Positions 34,468 through 47,399 of a stretch of 64,000 nt of DNA are shown here, piece after piece (within the stretch, counting starts at the first letter, position 1; each line of letters begins with the position of its first letter). The translations under genes were made by a program, and so were the position numbers. The stretch is from Symbiodinium natans (lineage: Eukaryota > Sar > Dinophyceae > Suessiales > Symbiodiniaceae), in assembly GCA_905221605.1 (NCBI GenBank), contig CAJNDS010000592.1:1-64000 (forward strand), read 5' to 3'. The notes below the pieces were generated by a model. It was not told where the DNA came from. It worked only from the letters and a program-made list of their open reading frames with translations, and made no database searches.

Positions 34468-35135
34468 ATTTGTTTCGCTTGCCACAGGTGACCACAGCGC
34501 GTCTTCTATGCAATGCCAGGGGCCGCCAAAGTCTTTTCACAGTCAGTTTTTGCTGCTTGCCTCTGCCGTGGCACGACGTTGTTGGGCCTCATGTAGACTG
34601 ACCGATGCTTGGGTGTGAAGAGTTGTACTCCTGAGTCGTCACCGTCTGAGTGACGCCCAGTTCTTGAAACGTCAGCATGCGCTACCCCGAGGCCCGAACT
34701 GCACATCGCGCAAGCTCCGTGGCCTGCAAAGCGGCTTCTGAAGCAAAAAGACTCAGCTTGTTCTTTCATGCATCTTGCTTTGTAATACACGTGTGCTCAC
34801 CTCAACTGGGCATTACTGGACTGGATCACGTTGCTACACGAGCTGCATGACAAAACAAGAGCAGACAGGATACGCGTAGACGTGTGCAGACAGTCCTGCC
34901 TGCAGCCGCTGCTGCAAGTCGTCACGCTCCTTCGTAGAAGGTCATACATCTGGCAATATAAATAATGGTAATGATGCAATCGGGAATACGATAATATATT
35001 ACAAATGATAAATGATTAAAGCCATGGCTGATGACGACTTGCTGCATCCCAGTCTCGCGCAGCAACGAGGCGAGTGCTGCAGCTCCACGAGGCGAGCTCA
35101 GAGAGCTGGCGCCTTTGAACACGTGGGTTTTGCCC

Positions 35136-35207
35136 AAAAGAGGGGTACCCCTTCATACCCCCAAATAGAATAGAGCCCCCTTTAAGGGACCGTTTCGGAA
35201 ACCCCCA
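35136..35207 (+). mobile_element. short relative of the ~110-bp inverted-repeat element, copy C
   Basis: It begins AAAAGAGGGGTACCCCTT and ends TTTCGGAAACCCCC, like copy B, but the middle is shorter and diverged and the left terminal repeat is not clear. Probably an internally deleted or decayed copy. Confidence 0.45.
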
Positions 35208-35594
35208 TGTTCCATCATGTCTTTCAGAGTGCAGAAAGCACTGCTTGCCTGGGTCCGTACGAAGCCCGTACCTCGCCACACTTTCAACAGCTTTGACATA
35301 CAGGGTACTTTTATGTACTTCTAAACCCTGGACAAAGGGCACTGGGAGAAAGCTGTCTGAAGCACCGCGATCTAAGACGCTGTCATAGATTAAAAGACAT
35401 CCGAGGTGCGCATCAGGCGTTCCCCGAAGGCGCCCCTGGCCACGTGCAGGACATTGTACAACGGAGACCATGCTACAGTTTTCCTCAACCGTCAAATCTT
35501 TGGATTTTCGATTGGGCTTCGAGAGCACTCGAAGATTAAACGTAGAAGCCCCCGAGTCTCCGGGCATTCTGCCCTACCAGTACATTCCTGCACC

Positions 35595-35628
35595 AAACCC
35601 TAAACCCTAAACCCTAAACCCTAAAAAC
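35595..35628 (-). repeat. interstitial telomere-type block (CCCTAAA)4
   Basis: Four CCCTAAA units in the same orientation as the block at 34,220, 1.35 kb away. Copies B and C of the small element lie between the two blocks. Confidence 0.9.
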
Positions 35629-35639
35629 CATGCTCCTCC

Positions 35640-38600
35640 ACCGACGCCTCCCAAGAGCGGCGAGCTGCCTCCACAGAAAGAATCCACGGCTTCAGGGCAG
35701 ATTTCGGAACCTGGGTTTTGACTGCGTTTTTGTGAGTTGACCCCAATGGCTAGGCAAGCTTCGGTTGCAAAGTCTCGCGCAGAAGCTTCTGGCCATGGCA
35801 GGAAAATATCACACCTTTTTTCGTGGTCAGAGTTCCATCACTACAGGAGCCTCCGTTGCTGAAAAATGGATGCAGGACTGGGTTGAGCGTCATCCTCGAT
35901 GTACGACTTACGAAGCTTGCAAGCAAGTATCACCGAGTGAACCTTGAGAACAGTCAGGTCTTGACAAGAGAATGCGCAAGCATGCTTCCTCAGTAACAAA
36001 TACCTCTAGCTGAATCTAGCTATGCTGTGTCTGCTGCTGCTACACTTGTCCTGCTCTTTGTCTGTACATTGAAAGTTCTGTACGGTTCTGATTCACAGAG
36101 CCGATGATGATCGCATCACAAAGCTGACAAGGCATTTGTGATTGGTGTGTTCAACGAAAACCATCCGGCAAGGACAGTCAATTCTTTGCTGGCCGGTGAT
36201 ACGTGCAAGTCCCACTGACCTGCTGCCAAGTGCTGATTGCTTGAATTGCTTGGTGAGTGATCAAAAGCAATCCAGAGGCTAGTCATCATGCTTCTCCAGG
36301 GCCAAGACGGCATGTGAAGGCATTCAACTGCTGTCATTCTGCCCCTTTTCATTCTGCCCATTGTCATTCTGCCCGTCGTCCTTTGCTTCACAAGAGATTG
36401 CATGGCTTCTTGACGTGGATCACTGATATGTCATTATTTGCAACCTCCAGTGCCTCACTTTAGCTTACCTCCCGAATTCACCTCCACAACTAACAACAAA
36501 CCGATCACTCACCTCCAAACTTTCGAGGCAAGGTTCGGGTTCCTCCGGTTCCGTCTCCCAACTGGCGCAAACCACCGTCTGCTTTTGCCAGCCCACCGGC
36601 GACAAGGTTCTCTGGCTGTGCACAGTCACAGACGAGAAGCCCAGGACCTCCAACGATCGCTTCAGGCTCTGGTTCCAATGCCCTGTCCAGGTGTCAGGAT
36701 GCAAATATGTCTTGAAGGCCGAGGAGTGGCCCACGCGGGATTGCTCCATGCAGTGGCGCTTGAAGTCGCGATGCGTGACCGCGACCCATCCTTGGCCTGC
36801 ATCCTTCCTGTAACGAGTGTGTGGGCCAGTCATGCAGAGCAGCTGCAACGTGCTGCAAAGTACGGCTCGCGGAATAGACGAATGCACATGCCGATTTTGA
36901 TTGAGTGGCTGCGGTCCGCACGCAAACGCAGATTTAAGTCCATCCCCGGATTGCATTTTTGACCTCCGAAACCTCTGAACGGCTCCCCTCTGTGACCCAG
37001 CGTCCGGAAGTTCTAAAGTCACTGGCCTCTGGCGGTGTATGGTGGCTGCCTTCTTGTGATTTTGCTGCCAGAGAAGAATCGGCAGGCAGAAAGCCTTCGC
37101 ACTCTCTCACAAGAGTGTTTTGTTTGTGTGATTTCCTGCATCAGCCACTGGATGGAAAGCTGCAGCCGTGATTTTTGCCGAGATACTGTTCAGCTGCCCC
37201 AAGTGCTGATGCAGCTGGCCATTGGTCTGAAGCAACGAGGAAATCTCATGCCTCGTCTCAGGGCGGTGGGCATGGTGGCCTATTGACCTGTGGCCAGAGC
37301 CCCTCATGTCGATGCCCCTGAGCACCCAGCCGCAGTGAAGCAATCTCGGCACGGTTCCGCTCGGAGCTTGTGCCCATGAACACCTTGCAAGAAGCAGACT
37401 GCAGCATGGGCACTGTCAAGATCTCCATCGCTCTTGGTACTGTTGGCGCTGAAGTGGATCTTTTTCACACCTACATGTGTATTGCTGTTGTTGCTCCTAC
37501 GGTGCTTGTCGTTCTTTATGCTGGTCTTGTGGTTGGTGATGGAGGCGTTGGCGACGGCTGTGGTCACCAAACCTCTTAACCGAGTCTGTTGGATACATCG
37601 GGTGAAGGGTTCAATTCGAGTTTTGGCGTGCTTGACCAATAGACGTCATGCAAAGATCACTGGAAAGGGAAGCCTTGACGGCGAACCGTTTCGCACAGCG
37701 CTTGCCGAGCAGCAAGGTCAGAACTCGACTTGCTGCAGTCACACGAACAAACTTTGGGCAGTAAAAAAAGCAGGCAAACGCTTGGTCCCGGATGCCATGA
37801 CCTTCAGGCAAGCGATTTGCTCAGCTATGATCGGGCCAATGTGCAATACCTGCTGAAGTTCGCAGTTTGGCATACATTGTCGTAGGTGAATGCTACTTCC
37901 AAGCTGCACCCTGCATACTGTGGTAAACGACTGTACTATACTTTACTATACTTGCTGTACTCTGCTCCATATCGTTGGTATTGGTTTGTTCCATGGCCCA
38001 TGCTTTGCGTGCGTTTTGTTTTGGGCAAAAACTTTCTAGCTTCTTGGGTTTAGTGGTCTGTTGATTCTTCTGATGCCTGTAGTCGCATAGTTCTCCTCTT
38101 TGACCAAGAAGGAATGCACTTGCTATGAGGGGCCCACTGTTGGACTGCAATGGCTCCAGAACATGGGGAAATATCTAGTCGTATTGTCCGAAGAAGCAAG
38201 CGGGGCAACGAATGTTAGCGGCTGCCGTGGGCGCTCGCAACGCAACTTTGGCTTCATGAGTTTACGGGCCGAGGACAAGGTCGCACGCGCGACTCTGCCT
38301 CGGAGAGCTGATGATGTTTCGCCTTTTGCGACTCCGGCGCTAATGGTAGGGATCACGTCTTCGACAATCAAGAAAGAGGAGAGATCGGGCTTCCATGTGT
38401 AACGTGTCTGCTTGTTGAACGAATGCAATTTGCACTCAGTAACCAACGTTCTTGCATCTGATGATCAGATTTCGAAGCGCATGAAGCAATGCAACATGGC
38501 CAGGCATGATCTTCTACACCGCAGCAACCCACGACACCCATCAACTGGCCACTTGCTTTAGGACGACAGCACCTGTGGAGGTCCGAAGCAATCTTCAAGG

Positions 38601-39130
38601 CACAGCCATGGCGGGTTTGAAGGAGTACTCGGATGCTCCAAAGTATGAGAGGATTGTGACCGCCCGGTGCAAGGGGCGCTGCTCATGATGCTTGGTGAGC
38701 TTCTGCAGCTCATGGTCTGCACTGTGGGGTTGGCTTGATTCCGCGGCCCAACGAATTACGTGCAGAAGCTGCGGCGGGCATTCCAAAGTACTCCAACGAT
38801 CATGGAACTCTTGAGTGCGCCCCTGGTGCTCTGCAGAGCGTGGTCTCTCTCACAAGGCAAAATCTCACGAGGCAGAAGCAAGAGAGAGGTCGACTCTCGC
38901 AAAAAACCCGGTGTCACCCTATTTTCCTGCTGCCGCTGTTCCTGAAACGATCATGGTCCGGTACACCGAGGAATAGCCTTGAGTCAAGCTGCTCTAAGGC
39001 TCTAAGCTCTGACTAACATGCACATGCCCTTCATGAGTTGCAGTGCACGATTCACACTTCGTGTCCGAGGGCCAGGCTAAAGGCCAAGGTGTGCATGTGC
39101 CTTGGCTGGCAAAGAGGACTCCGCCGCCTT
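35640..39130. other. no gene recognised
   Basis: Contains three close copies of TCATTCTGCCC at about 36,337-36,375. The longest frames (36,438-36,962 plus; 36,465-37,022 minus) oppose each other and match no family. Confidence 0.45.
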
Positions 39131-39429
39131 ACAAACATACCCCCCCCCCCCACCGTGCCTTGGACGCTTAACGTCTATTCTGCGCGTGCTCTTTGTTTTC
39201 TTGGATTCTTCCGAAAACAAATTCTGAAATTGGGTTCTCGTTTCCGCTTCTATGCGGAAGGCGTTCTATCGGATCGCTTCTTGGAGGAGTTTTGACGGGA
39301 GGCCGCGGGGACGACACGGTCAAGAGAGGGGGTTCGGAACATTTTGCTGGGAGAGGGGCGTGGTGGGGAGCGTGACATTCGGTTGATGGGCAGGGGAGTG
39401 GGGACACGTGGAGGATGCCCCTCCGTGCC

Positions 39430-39842
39430 CTCCGCAATTGCAAGCCCTCCGCGCCCTCCGCACCCTCCGCACCCTCCGCGCCCTCCGCACCCTCTCCGCG
39501 CCCTCCGCACCCTCCCCGCGCCCTCCGCGCCCTCCGCGCGCTACGCGCCCTCCGTGCCCTCCGCGCCCTCCGCGCCCTCCGCGCCCTCCGCGCCCTCCGC
39601 GCGCTCCGCGCGCTCCGCGCTCCGCGCCCTCCGCGCCCTCCGCGCCTCCGCGCCCTCGCGCCTCGCGCGCTCCGCGCCCTCCGCGCGCTCCGCGCGCTCC
39701 GCGCCCTCCGCGCCCTCCGCGCCCTCCGCGCCCTCCGCGGCCTCCGCGCGCTCCGCGCGCTCCGCGCCCTCCCCTCCGCGCCCTCCCTCCGCGCCCTCCC
39801 CTCCGCGCCCTCCGCTCCGCGCCCTCCGCGCCCTCCGCGCCC
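39430..39842. repeat. 9-bp GC-rich minisatellite (CCCTCCGCG)n
   Basis: About 45 tandem units of CCCTCCGCG with single-base variants (CGCTCCGCG, CCCTCCCCT) over 410 bp. Because the unit is a multiple of three, long Ala/Pro/Ser, Arg/Ala/Leu and Gly/Arg/Glu frames open on both strands. None has flanking domains. Confidence 0.95.
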
Positions 39843-39849
39843 GCGTCCA

Positions 39850-41050
39850 GGACACAGTGTGCTGATGCTATAAGGGTGCATTGCGTCTATTCTGCGGGTG
39901 CGTTGCGTCTATTCTGCGGGTGTTTCCTTTGTAACGTATTTGTTTACAAGGCACGCACGTGCAGCATAGCCTTCAAGTGTCCATCTTACCCCCCCCCACC
40001 CCCATGCCAGAAACTAGCGCTTGAGCTTAGAGGGTTCGGGGTTTGGGAGCGCAAAACGAAACAGAAAAACATGCAGCAATGAAAAGACCTCAGTGCCAGC
40101 CAAAGCTCGCAGCAATCAGGTCTTTGCCACCATCGTATGTTGCGGCCTGAACGTGAACATCCCAAGGTCGCTTACAAGCCTTTGTCGCGGAGGGCTTGTT
40201 TCATAGTCCTTGTCACGCGGCCTTCTTCAACCCGTATTCTTTTCAACCCTAGTTGATGATTAGCTTGCAAACCTAACCTAATATGCTGAAACTGTTGTTA
40301 GGAAAATTCTTTGCCGTCAAGGGGGTCTAAAGGCTTCGGCTTTAGCGGTGCAAAGGCTTAGGAGCCGAAAGCACGTCTGAATTCGGGGCTGTTCAACGCT
40401 TGATATATGCTTTGCTTGGACATGTTTGCGGTTTGGGCAACTGCTGGGCTGAGCTGTCGCGGAGCTTGTCGCAGAATGGCAACCCTATGCATCTCCAACA
40501 ACTTGACTAGGCAAAGTTGCAATTTTATTTGACCATGAAAAATCGAAGCAACTTATCGCTGCATTTCGAGTTTCAGTTTCTCATACTCTCCCCGAAGAGT
40601 CCCCAAGGGCCTAGTGCATTGTTTGGGGAGGTGTTGGGGCTTTCAACAAGGGAGTGCACAAGCAGCTGGCAAGCTCCTCCTGCTCCTGCAGCCACTCCTC
40701 CGACAGGAGCTCCCTCCTTGGTGCGTTGCCGCATCTTGCGGGGTTGATGGGCGGGCAGGATAAGGGTGGTGAAAAAAAAACGACAGCCATGTATCCGGCA
40801 AAAAAAACTCTTCGGTCGACCATGCCCTTTCGCACCATACTTTTGCAAGGAGTTCGAGGGAATGTTTGAGCAGATGCTGCTCCTTCGCCATACATGAAAA
40901 TATGACAAAGATGTTGACATCAACCCCTAGCGTGAGTCTCTCGCTGCCTGATTCATGACACCGCGCAGCGGGTCGGGAATCTAGGCTTCCAGCGCAGATG
41001 GCGCCTGGTGCTCAAAGTCTGCGCTGTCCAAGTCAGCACCCCAGAAGCCT
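39850..41050. other. no gene recognised
   Basis: Tandem TGCGTCTATTCTGCGGGTG (39,881-39,920), which is repeated in part at about 39,172. Otherwise featureless. Confidence 0.45.
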
Positions 41051-41054
41051 GAAA

Positions 41055-41106
41055 ACTTTACTCGCTGTTGTAACAAGTACTGCAATATAGTATATATATA
41101 TACATT

Positions 41107-41137
<31 letters not shown>

Positions 41138-41180
41138 CTGACAGCTTTACGCGCTGTTGTAACAAGTACTGCAATATAGT
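41055..41180. repeat. direct repeat flanking a (TA)n run
   Basis: About 36 bp (CTTTAC, CGCTGTTGTAACAAGTACTG, CAATATAGT) occurs at 41,055-41,091 and again at 41,145-41,180 with one or two differences. About 50 bp of TATATA lies between. The pattern suggests replication slippage or an AT-rich insertion between duplicated sites. Confidence 0.85.
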
Positions 41181-41189
41181 CAGAATATA

Positions 41190-43485
41190 GTGCAAGCTGC
41201 AAGCATCCGGCAACCACAGGACCTGATGCGACTACCTTGTCCTTGCCATGCACTCCCCTCTTTGTCAAGCTGGGCTGATGGCCAGAATGGGAGTGGAACA
41301 GCATGCTTTCCCTGAGCGCAGAGTCTCGATGGACATTGATGTGGCGTGCCCCTTCGCGCAACTTGGCGACCCGACCCAAATGACAACAGATCATTGAACG
41401 TCAAGCCACCGCCACGCCGCTAAGTTTTGCATCGACTAGGCTTCAAGGGTGACTTCCCATGGGCACTAGATACTAGCCAGTCCTGAACCAGTTGGAGCCA
41501 TCCAAGACCCTTGAATCCTAGGCATGTGTACGCCAGGGCACCCCTTTCTGTTGACAGACAAGTAAGCCCGGCAAAGACTGATCCAAGCAACCCCCTACCA
41601 AACGAGCCAAATCAGCCAAAAAGCAGCCTCTACAAAGTGCTTCAAGGTACGTTACATTTAGGAAATGTCACCTAAGCATCGCTGACTTCGGAGCTGTCTG
41701 CGCTTGGCCTAAACCCTGAATCCGCCGAGGCCGGAGGTACCCCGTCCCAGGCATGGACAAACGAGTGATGTTTCTTTGAACCAACCGGTGTCCGGCAGTG
41801 GTGCGTCAGGACCAGGGGGGCATTTGGGCCGGCCACCAAAAGCCTGCAATCCCCCCCCCCCCCACCCCCCCTGCTGTCCAACTATACGCCTCACAGCCAA
41901 CACACATGAATTTAACATCTCATGGTTCGTGTGCCCCTTTTTGCTTAACAAAACACGCGGTTGAGAACTCACCTGCAAGTCGTTCTTCAAGCTCTGAGGC
42001 GGCCACAACGGGGTCCGGCCTCGAACCCAACTCCCACAGGCCCTACATCACTTCAGATTCTTGAAAAGTGCAGAGGTCTAACTGTCTAACACTCCAAACT
42101 CCATAGACGCAGACGAGGTCCATACTGCCCATGCTGAGCACTGCAGCTACCAAGCGCTTCAAGACACGTGATCGCTCATGTGCCAACCGTGCAGACCTTA
42201 GCCGAGGACAGTTGCGAACCAGTGGCACGGCCTCTCAGACGGTAGTATATCTACATGCAAAAGATCGGAATTTACAGCACAAGCAGTCACAAGGCGATGC
42301 ACTGCAAGAATGGGTCAAAGAGATCCCCTATGAAGGCACACTCGAGACCTCCAGAGTCCAGGCTTTGCTTCCGGTTTTCCGGCGGCCTCGCCCAGCGCGC
42401 GCAGCGCTTCTGGTCGACCGTCGGCTAGGTAAAGCTCCTGCGCTCTGACGTGATATAAATGTCACTACCTCGAGGGTTCTAGCTCCTGGAAAAGGAAAAG
42501 GAACAACCCCAAACCCAAAACCTTCATTCCCTAAACCCGAAAGTCATGTGGGCGACGCGTACGAGCCCAGCTGCACGATGTGTATCCAAGAATTGGTTGC
42601 TCCAAGGAGTCCCGACATCGCGCCTCCAAATGCAAGCAAACTCCGAGTGCGGCTATGAGCCAGCCTGCTGCAAGCAAACGACAGGCGGGTGGGAGTGGTG
42701 AAGCTTACAAGCAAGGCTGTTTTTTGAGACATTTTGCATCATTTTGCCGGCACGGCGAGCAAGAAGTGCCCACTACTGTAACAGTAGTGAGATGCCGTCG
42801 TGCCGCTGTGTCACATGCCGAGTCCTCATGCTGGTGCTTCCGAGGAGGGCTGAGGACTAGACTACGAATTGCTGAAGAACACCCCTAAAAAGTTGCCTGG
42901 AATGGGTACCCCGCGTAGGCGAGGTTCGCCAGGAACAGGGGCAGTTGAAGCCCCGCCCAGCAGGCCCCCCCCTGCCCCCACCCCCTGCCCCCCCCTAAAC
43001 TAGGCCTCAACCCTGCACTCTAAACCATAAAGCCGGAACCTAAACCCTAAACCCAACCATCAGTGCTTGGGGTGCAGCGACTGGGGCGCTGCGGAATCAC
43101 CATGCTCACGCGGATGCACTGGGCCGGGCCGAGGCGGGTCGCGTAGCGTTAAAATCATAGTAGTAAGTAGGATAGTAGACTAGAGCTTTCCATTCTGCCA
43201 TGCTGCTCACAAGCCCCTCGCTGATGCTGATGACGGTGAGACGAGATGCACCAAGTGGCATCGGACAGTGTACGCCGGAAGAGCATATGGCGAGCATCAT
43301 TTGAACCCGTCTCTCAAGGCAGGGTCATGCTCTGGTGCCCCAACCTCAACCTCGATGTATCCCCTTGATTGCCCTTGTCAAGTTTCGCCCTGGTGGAAAC
43401 GCCCAACATTTCCCCGCCAGCTCATTGAGGTGGGAGCTGTCGCAACAAGAACTGAGACACCAAGCCAGCACACACTGCTCAAGGA
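41190..43485. other. no gene recognised; C-rich and telomere-like patches
   Basis: Poly-C runs at about 41,850 and 42,966-42,996. Decayed CCTAAACCC words at about 42,510-42,540 and 43,015-43,060. No domain-bearing frame. Confidence 0.45.
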
Positions 43486-43498
43486 AAAAAGAAGAAAC

Positions 43499-44265
43499 GT
43501 TCAGAGACCCGGGGAAGTGGGTCCCCTTTTCCGGGGGGGGGGGGGGGGCGAAGACGAAATTCGAAGACGAAATTTGAAGACGAAATTCGGCCCAGACGTA
43601 ATTAGGCCCTGAAGACGAAATTCGGCACCGATGACGAAATTCGGCCCCTGAAGCCTAAATTCGGCCCTGAAGCCTAAATTGGGCCCCTGAAGCCGAAATT
43701 CGGCCCCGAAGACGAAATCGGCCCCGAAGACGAAATTCGGCCGCTGAAGACGAAATTCGGCCCTGAAGCCGAAATTCGGCTCCTGAAGACGAAATTCGGC
43801 CCGGAAGCCTAAATTCAGCCCTGAAGCCGAAATTCGGCCCTGAAGCCTGAAGCCGAAATTCGGCTCCTGAAGACGAAATTCGGCCCCGAAAACGAAATGC
43901 AGGGCCATTTTAGGCTGCAGGCCCAAGGGGGACCGAAACCGAATTCAAGCTTCAGGGTCCTTCAAGCCCTGAATTTCGTCTTCGGGACCGAATTTCGTCT
44001 TCAGGAGCCGAATGTCGGCTTCAGGCTTCAGGGCCGAATTTCGTTTTCAGGAGCCGAATTTCGTCTTCAGCGGCCGAATTTCGTCTTCGGGCCCGAATTT
44101 CGGCTTCAGGGGCCCAATTTAGGCTTCAGGGCCGAATTTAGGCTTCACGGGCCGAATCGTCTTCAAGGCCTAATTTCGGCTGGGCCGAATTTCGTCTTCA
44201 AATTTCGTCTTCGAATTTCGTCTTTGCGCCCCCCGGAAAAGGGGACCCAATTTCCCGGGTCAATG
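43499..44265. mobile_element. 767-bp foldback element made of ~19-bp units in inverted halves
   Basis: The left half (to about 43,900) is built of GAAGACGAAATTCGGCCC-type units. The right half (from about 43,965) is the same array in the reverse direction. The outer ends match as inverted repeats: GACCCGGG, then GGGTCCCCTTTTCCGGGG, then GACGAAATTCGAAGACGAAA. A ~65-bp unrelated centre (FINDME-free, no frame) separates the halves. GAAGAAAC at 43,491-43,498 recurs at 44,266-44,273, a candidate 8-bp target-site duplication. It could fold into one long hairpin. Frames such as FRLQGPNF repeats simply follow the unit and occur on both strands. Confidence 0.8.
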
Positions 44266-44279
44266 GAAGAAACCTTGAA

Positions 44280-47220
44280 GTTGAAGAACAGTGAAATCAT
44301 CAACTGCGCAACAGTGTCTGAGCCTCTTGTGCGAAGCAGAGACGCATAGCGCAACCAGGACTTGAAGCCTTCTTCGGTGGCTGCTGCCTTTCGTACACGC
44401 TGTTGCCACAGGACTGCCGTTCAACTGCCGAAGTGGAAGCGTACGAGCTGACGGACTTTTGGGGGAACCGCCTCGGGGGATCTGCAGCGCCGCTGTGCGT
44501 GTCTCAGCTTGCGTCCCCACAGCACGGCCTCCCAAAGCGCCGGGAGGATGCGACTGCAAGCAAGACTTCTTGCGCGAACCATGGCGGGATATGATGCCAC
44601 GGTGGCGATGCGAATGATGAGATGATGTGTTGTGTGATCCAGCATCTACTGGCTTTGCCAGTTTTGCGGGAGCCTGTCCACTGTTTGAAGCGGCCTGCCT
44701 GCACAGAATTCTTTTGGCAAGTCCACCACGAAAAACAACTCTCAAGAATGCGAAGTACCTGGTGGCATTGGCTCCTCCGAGGGCCCGCTCTAAGAGCTCA
44801 TGCTCATCTCGAGAGCTTGGGCGACTGCCTGGTGCAACAGGGGCACCACTGGGGGCGCCCTAGGCACAGCCCAGCCCAAGCTGCAGGAACCCGCTTGGTG
44901 TCAAAATGTAGAGCAGTGTAGGAGAGGGATGGGCAAATAGCAAGTACTCATGACTCATGACGACTATGAGGATCAATAGCAGTTGTGGAGGGGGGGATTC
45001 GTGCCGTGCCTAACGCAAAATATGTTGTGCTGGAATGCCAAGCTGTGAAGTTTTCACCACGGCAGCCCACACAACACCATTCGCCTGTTTTGCGCAAGCT
45101 CTGGGTCAATATCTGCTCCAAGCCTCACAGTGAAAACAGCAGGTTCGAACTGGCCATGTCATATCCTTGCGACTTCGCCACACACAAATGCCTTTCATGG
45201 ATGCTTGACCCCGCGCGGCCTCGCAGGCAGTAGTGCGTATTGTTGAGGATCATGGCCTGTCCGAATCAGGGAATGACATGCGCAACCTTTGACAGCTGCA
45301 TCTCTCTGCATGCCGCCTGTCTGACAAGCATCGCAGCTTCTTGAGGCCTCTTTCAGTTTCAGGCACTGCGCTGTGCTCAAAGACGACAACTAGGCTTTGC
45401 AAGGCTTTGAGTCCAAGGCATTTCAAGTGCCGGATGCGAGATTACCTAAGCACAAACGGTACGCGAAACCTCGCGTGTGTCGGCACACATTGAAGGGCTG
45501 CAGCTCATGGACGCATGGACAGAAGAGCTTACAAGCTGGAAGCGACAGGGCTCCTGAGGCTGCAGCGACAGCAAGGCGGATCCAGTGCCTCAGCTGCCCT
45601 CCCATCTGACTATCGCAGCTGCCACAACTCTTGCTGCCGCTTGTCCTCTAGGGTTTAGGGTTTACATGGGTTTACAGGGTTCTCGGCGCGGGGCTCAAGG
45701 AACAGTGGCGCAGCGAGCACCGCTGCGCGCGCGACATCGGCGGCCTCTGCAACAACCATTCCATTCACACATGTATGATGATTTGCCTGCATTCTGCATC
45801 TTTAGACTGTATATAGCTGCCTTGTCGGCGCCAAAGTAGGATCAACACTTTTAAGCCCTTCGATTTCGCTCCAAAAATTGCGTCTGAACGGGAAATCCCG
45901 CATCCGACATGGTCAGCTGCAGCTAGCAGTACCCTGATCTGGAACTGCCATCGGCATCCAAGACCCTAGCTCAGAGAGCACTTTGCTGCTGGGAGCTGGG
46001 CATCTCGATAGAACTCATGCCTGGCCAGCTTGGGTATGCGAAGCTCAGTGACTGCCACTTGAGTGGATGACGGAACGGTTGCTGCTTGTTGGAAGGGCTG
46101 TATTCTTGTGCTGGAGGATCCAGAATAGGGGGCTTGTTTCGTGTTTGGCATTCATATCGTGTCACATCCAAGGAGGCTCAACATGCCTACCGCGACGACA
46201 GAAGTTCGGCGAAAAGACTGCCACTACCCAACTAACTGCGGCTTATGAAGATTCGGCCAGCGATGGCATTGATCTCTTTCAAAGCAGTCTAAACCCTGAA
46301 ACTTTTCTTGCAGCATGAAGCGATCTCATCGGATACTCTTGCCGCCCTTGCCCGCCCTCACCAGTGAGTTGAGATAACTCATGAAGAGACCTGACACGTG
46401 ACAAGCACTGGCGGTTTCGAAGTCGTTTAGTTCGGATTCTTAGCGATCTCGGCACTGCCGGTGAGCTACTCCGTCCGGGTTGGAAACTGCATCCAAGTAG
46501 CCACTGACGTTTGCGGTACCTGTCCAGGCACGCAGCCCTTCTCTCACAGTCGCACATCTCTGCGCAGGCGACAGCTCATGCGCTCATTTGAGCTGGCAAT
46601 AGCAGCACAGCGCAACTGATCACAGGATTCGGGTTTGTGAAGGGCAACGGCCTTCTCTGGGCTGGAAATTGCTGAGCACGAAGCGCTGGATGTCCACATC
46701 CTTTCCGGAACAGCGGGCCAAACTTTGCAAGTCAGAGCAATCTCGAGGACCCAAAGCACAGCATATACAGCATGCTCCACCCTCCCGACCTGTGCTTGGA
46801 GGGAGTCCAAGCAGGCCTGTGCAACACACGCGCCATGCCGCCAATCTCAGGACTCCGCAGCGTGCCTGGTCGAGCTGCCAAGCCAATACGAAGTCCAGCA
46901 AGTCTTGCCTCGGTCAAACGAAAGTGGGACACGAAGCAGGGTCCCCAAATACATGAAGACCTAAGACCGGCATATGAAGAAACCTTGGAAGCATGGGCTC
47001 CTGCTCTGACACCGACAAAGCGAAGGCCCGCGGAGCGCTCGAGCCTTTGCCTGGTCATGGCAGGACCATCAGATGATCGACTCATCGAGGTTGGACATGC
47101 TTCAACTTGCCCGACGAGCCGAACATTTGGGATTCTGTGGTCCTGCCTTGCATTGGTGCGGGGGACCTGCACATAGACAAACGATTCAATCATTCTGAAC
47201 TGCCCTGCCTATCCACGGTC
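44280..47220. other. no gene recognised
   Basis: A short TAGGGTTTAGGGTTTAC block at about 45,650. Frames on both strands are short and without domains. Confidence 0.45.
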
Positions 47221-47224
47221 CGTA

Positions 47225-47369
<145 letters not shown>

Positions 47370-47399
47370 GATGGATGCAAAAGCAACCAAAACTTTTGA

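Noticed and set aside
39168-40082. Ala/Pro/Arg-rich frames up to 237 codons
   Set aside because: They follow the 9-bp repeat, whose length keeps every frame open.
42000-42040. tRNA T-arm-like word GGGTTCGAGGCC on the minus strand
   Set aside because: The T-stem does not pair and no acceptor, D or anticodon arm could be found around it.
43499-44265. CRISPR-like regular repeats
   Set aside because: There are no unique spacers of constant length, the units are contiguous and inverted halfway, and the context is eukaryotic.
46772-47176. Plus-strand 134-codon frame as a gene
   Set aside because: The minus strand is open over the same interval, no family is recognised and no splice or start context favours it.
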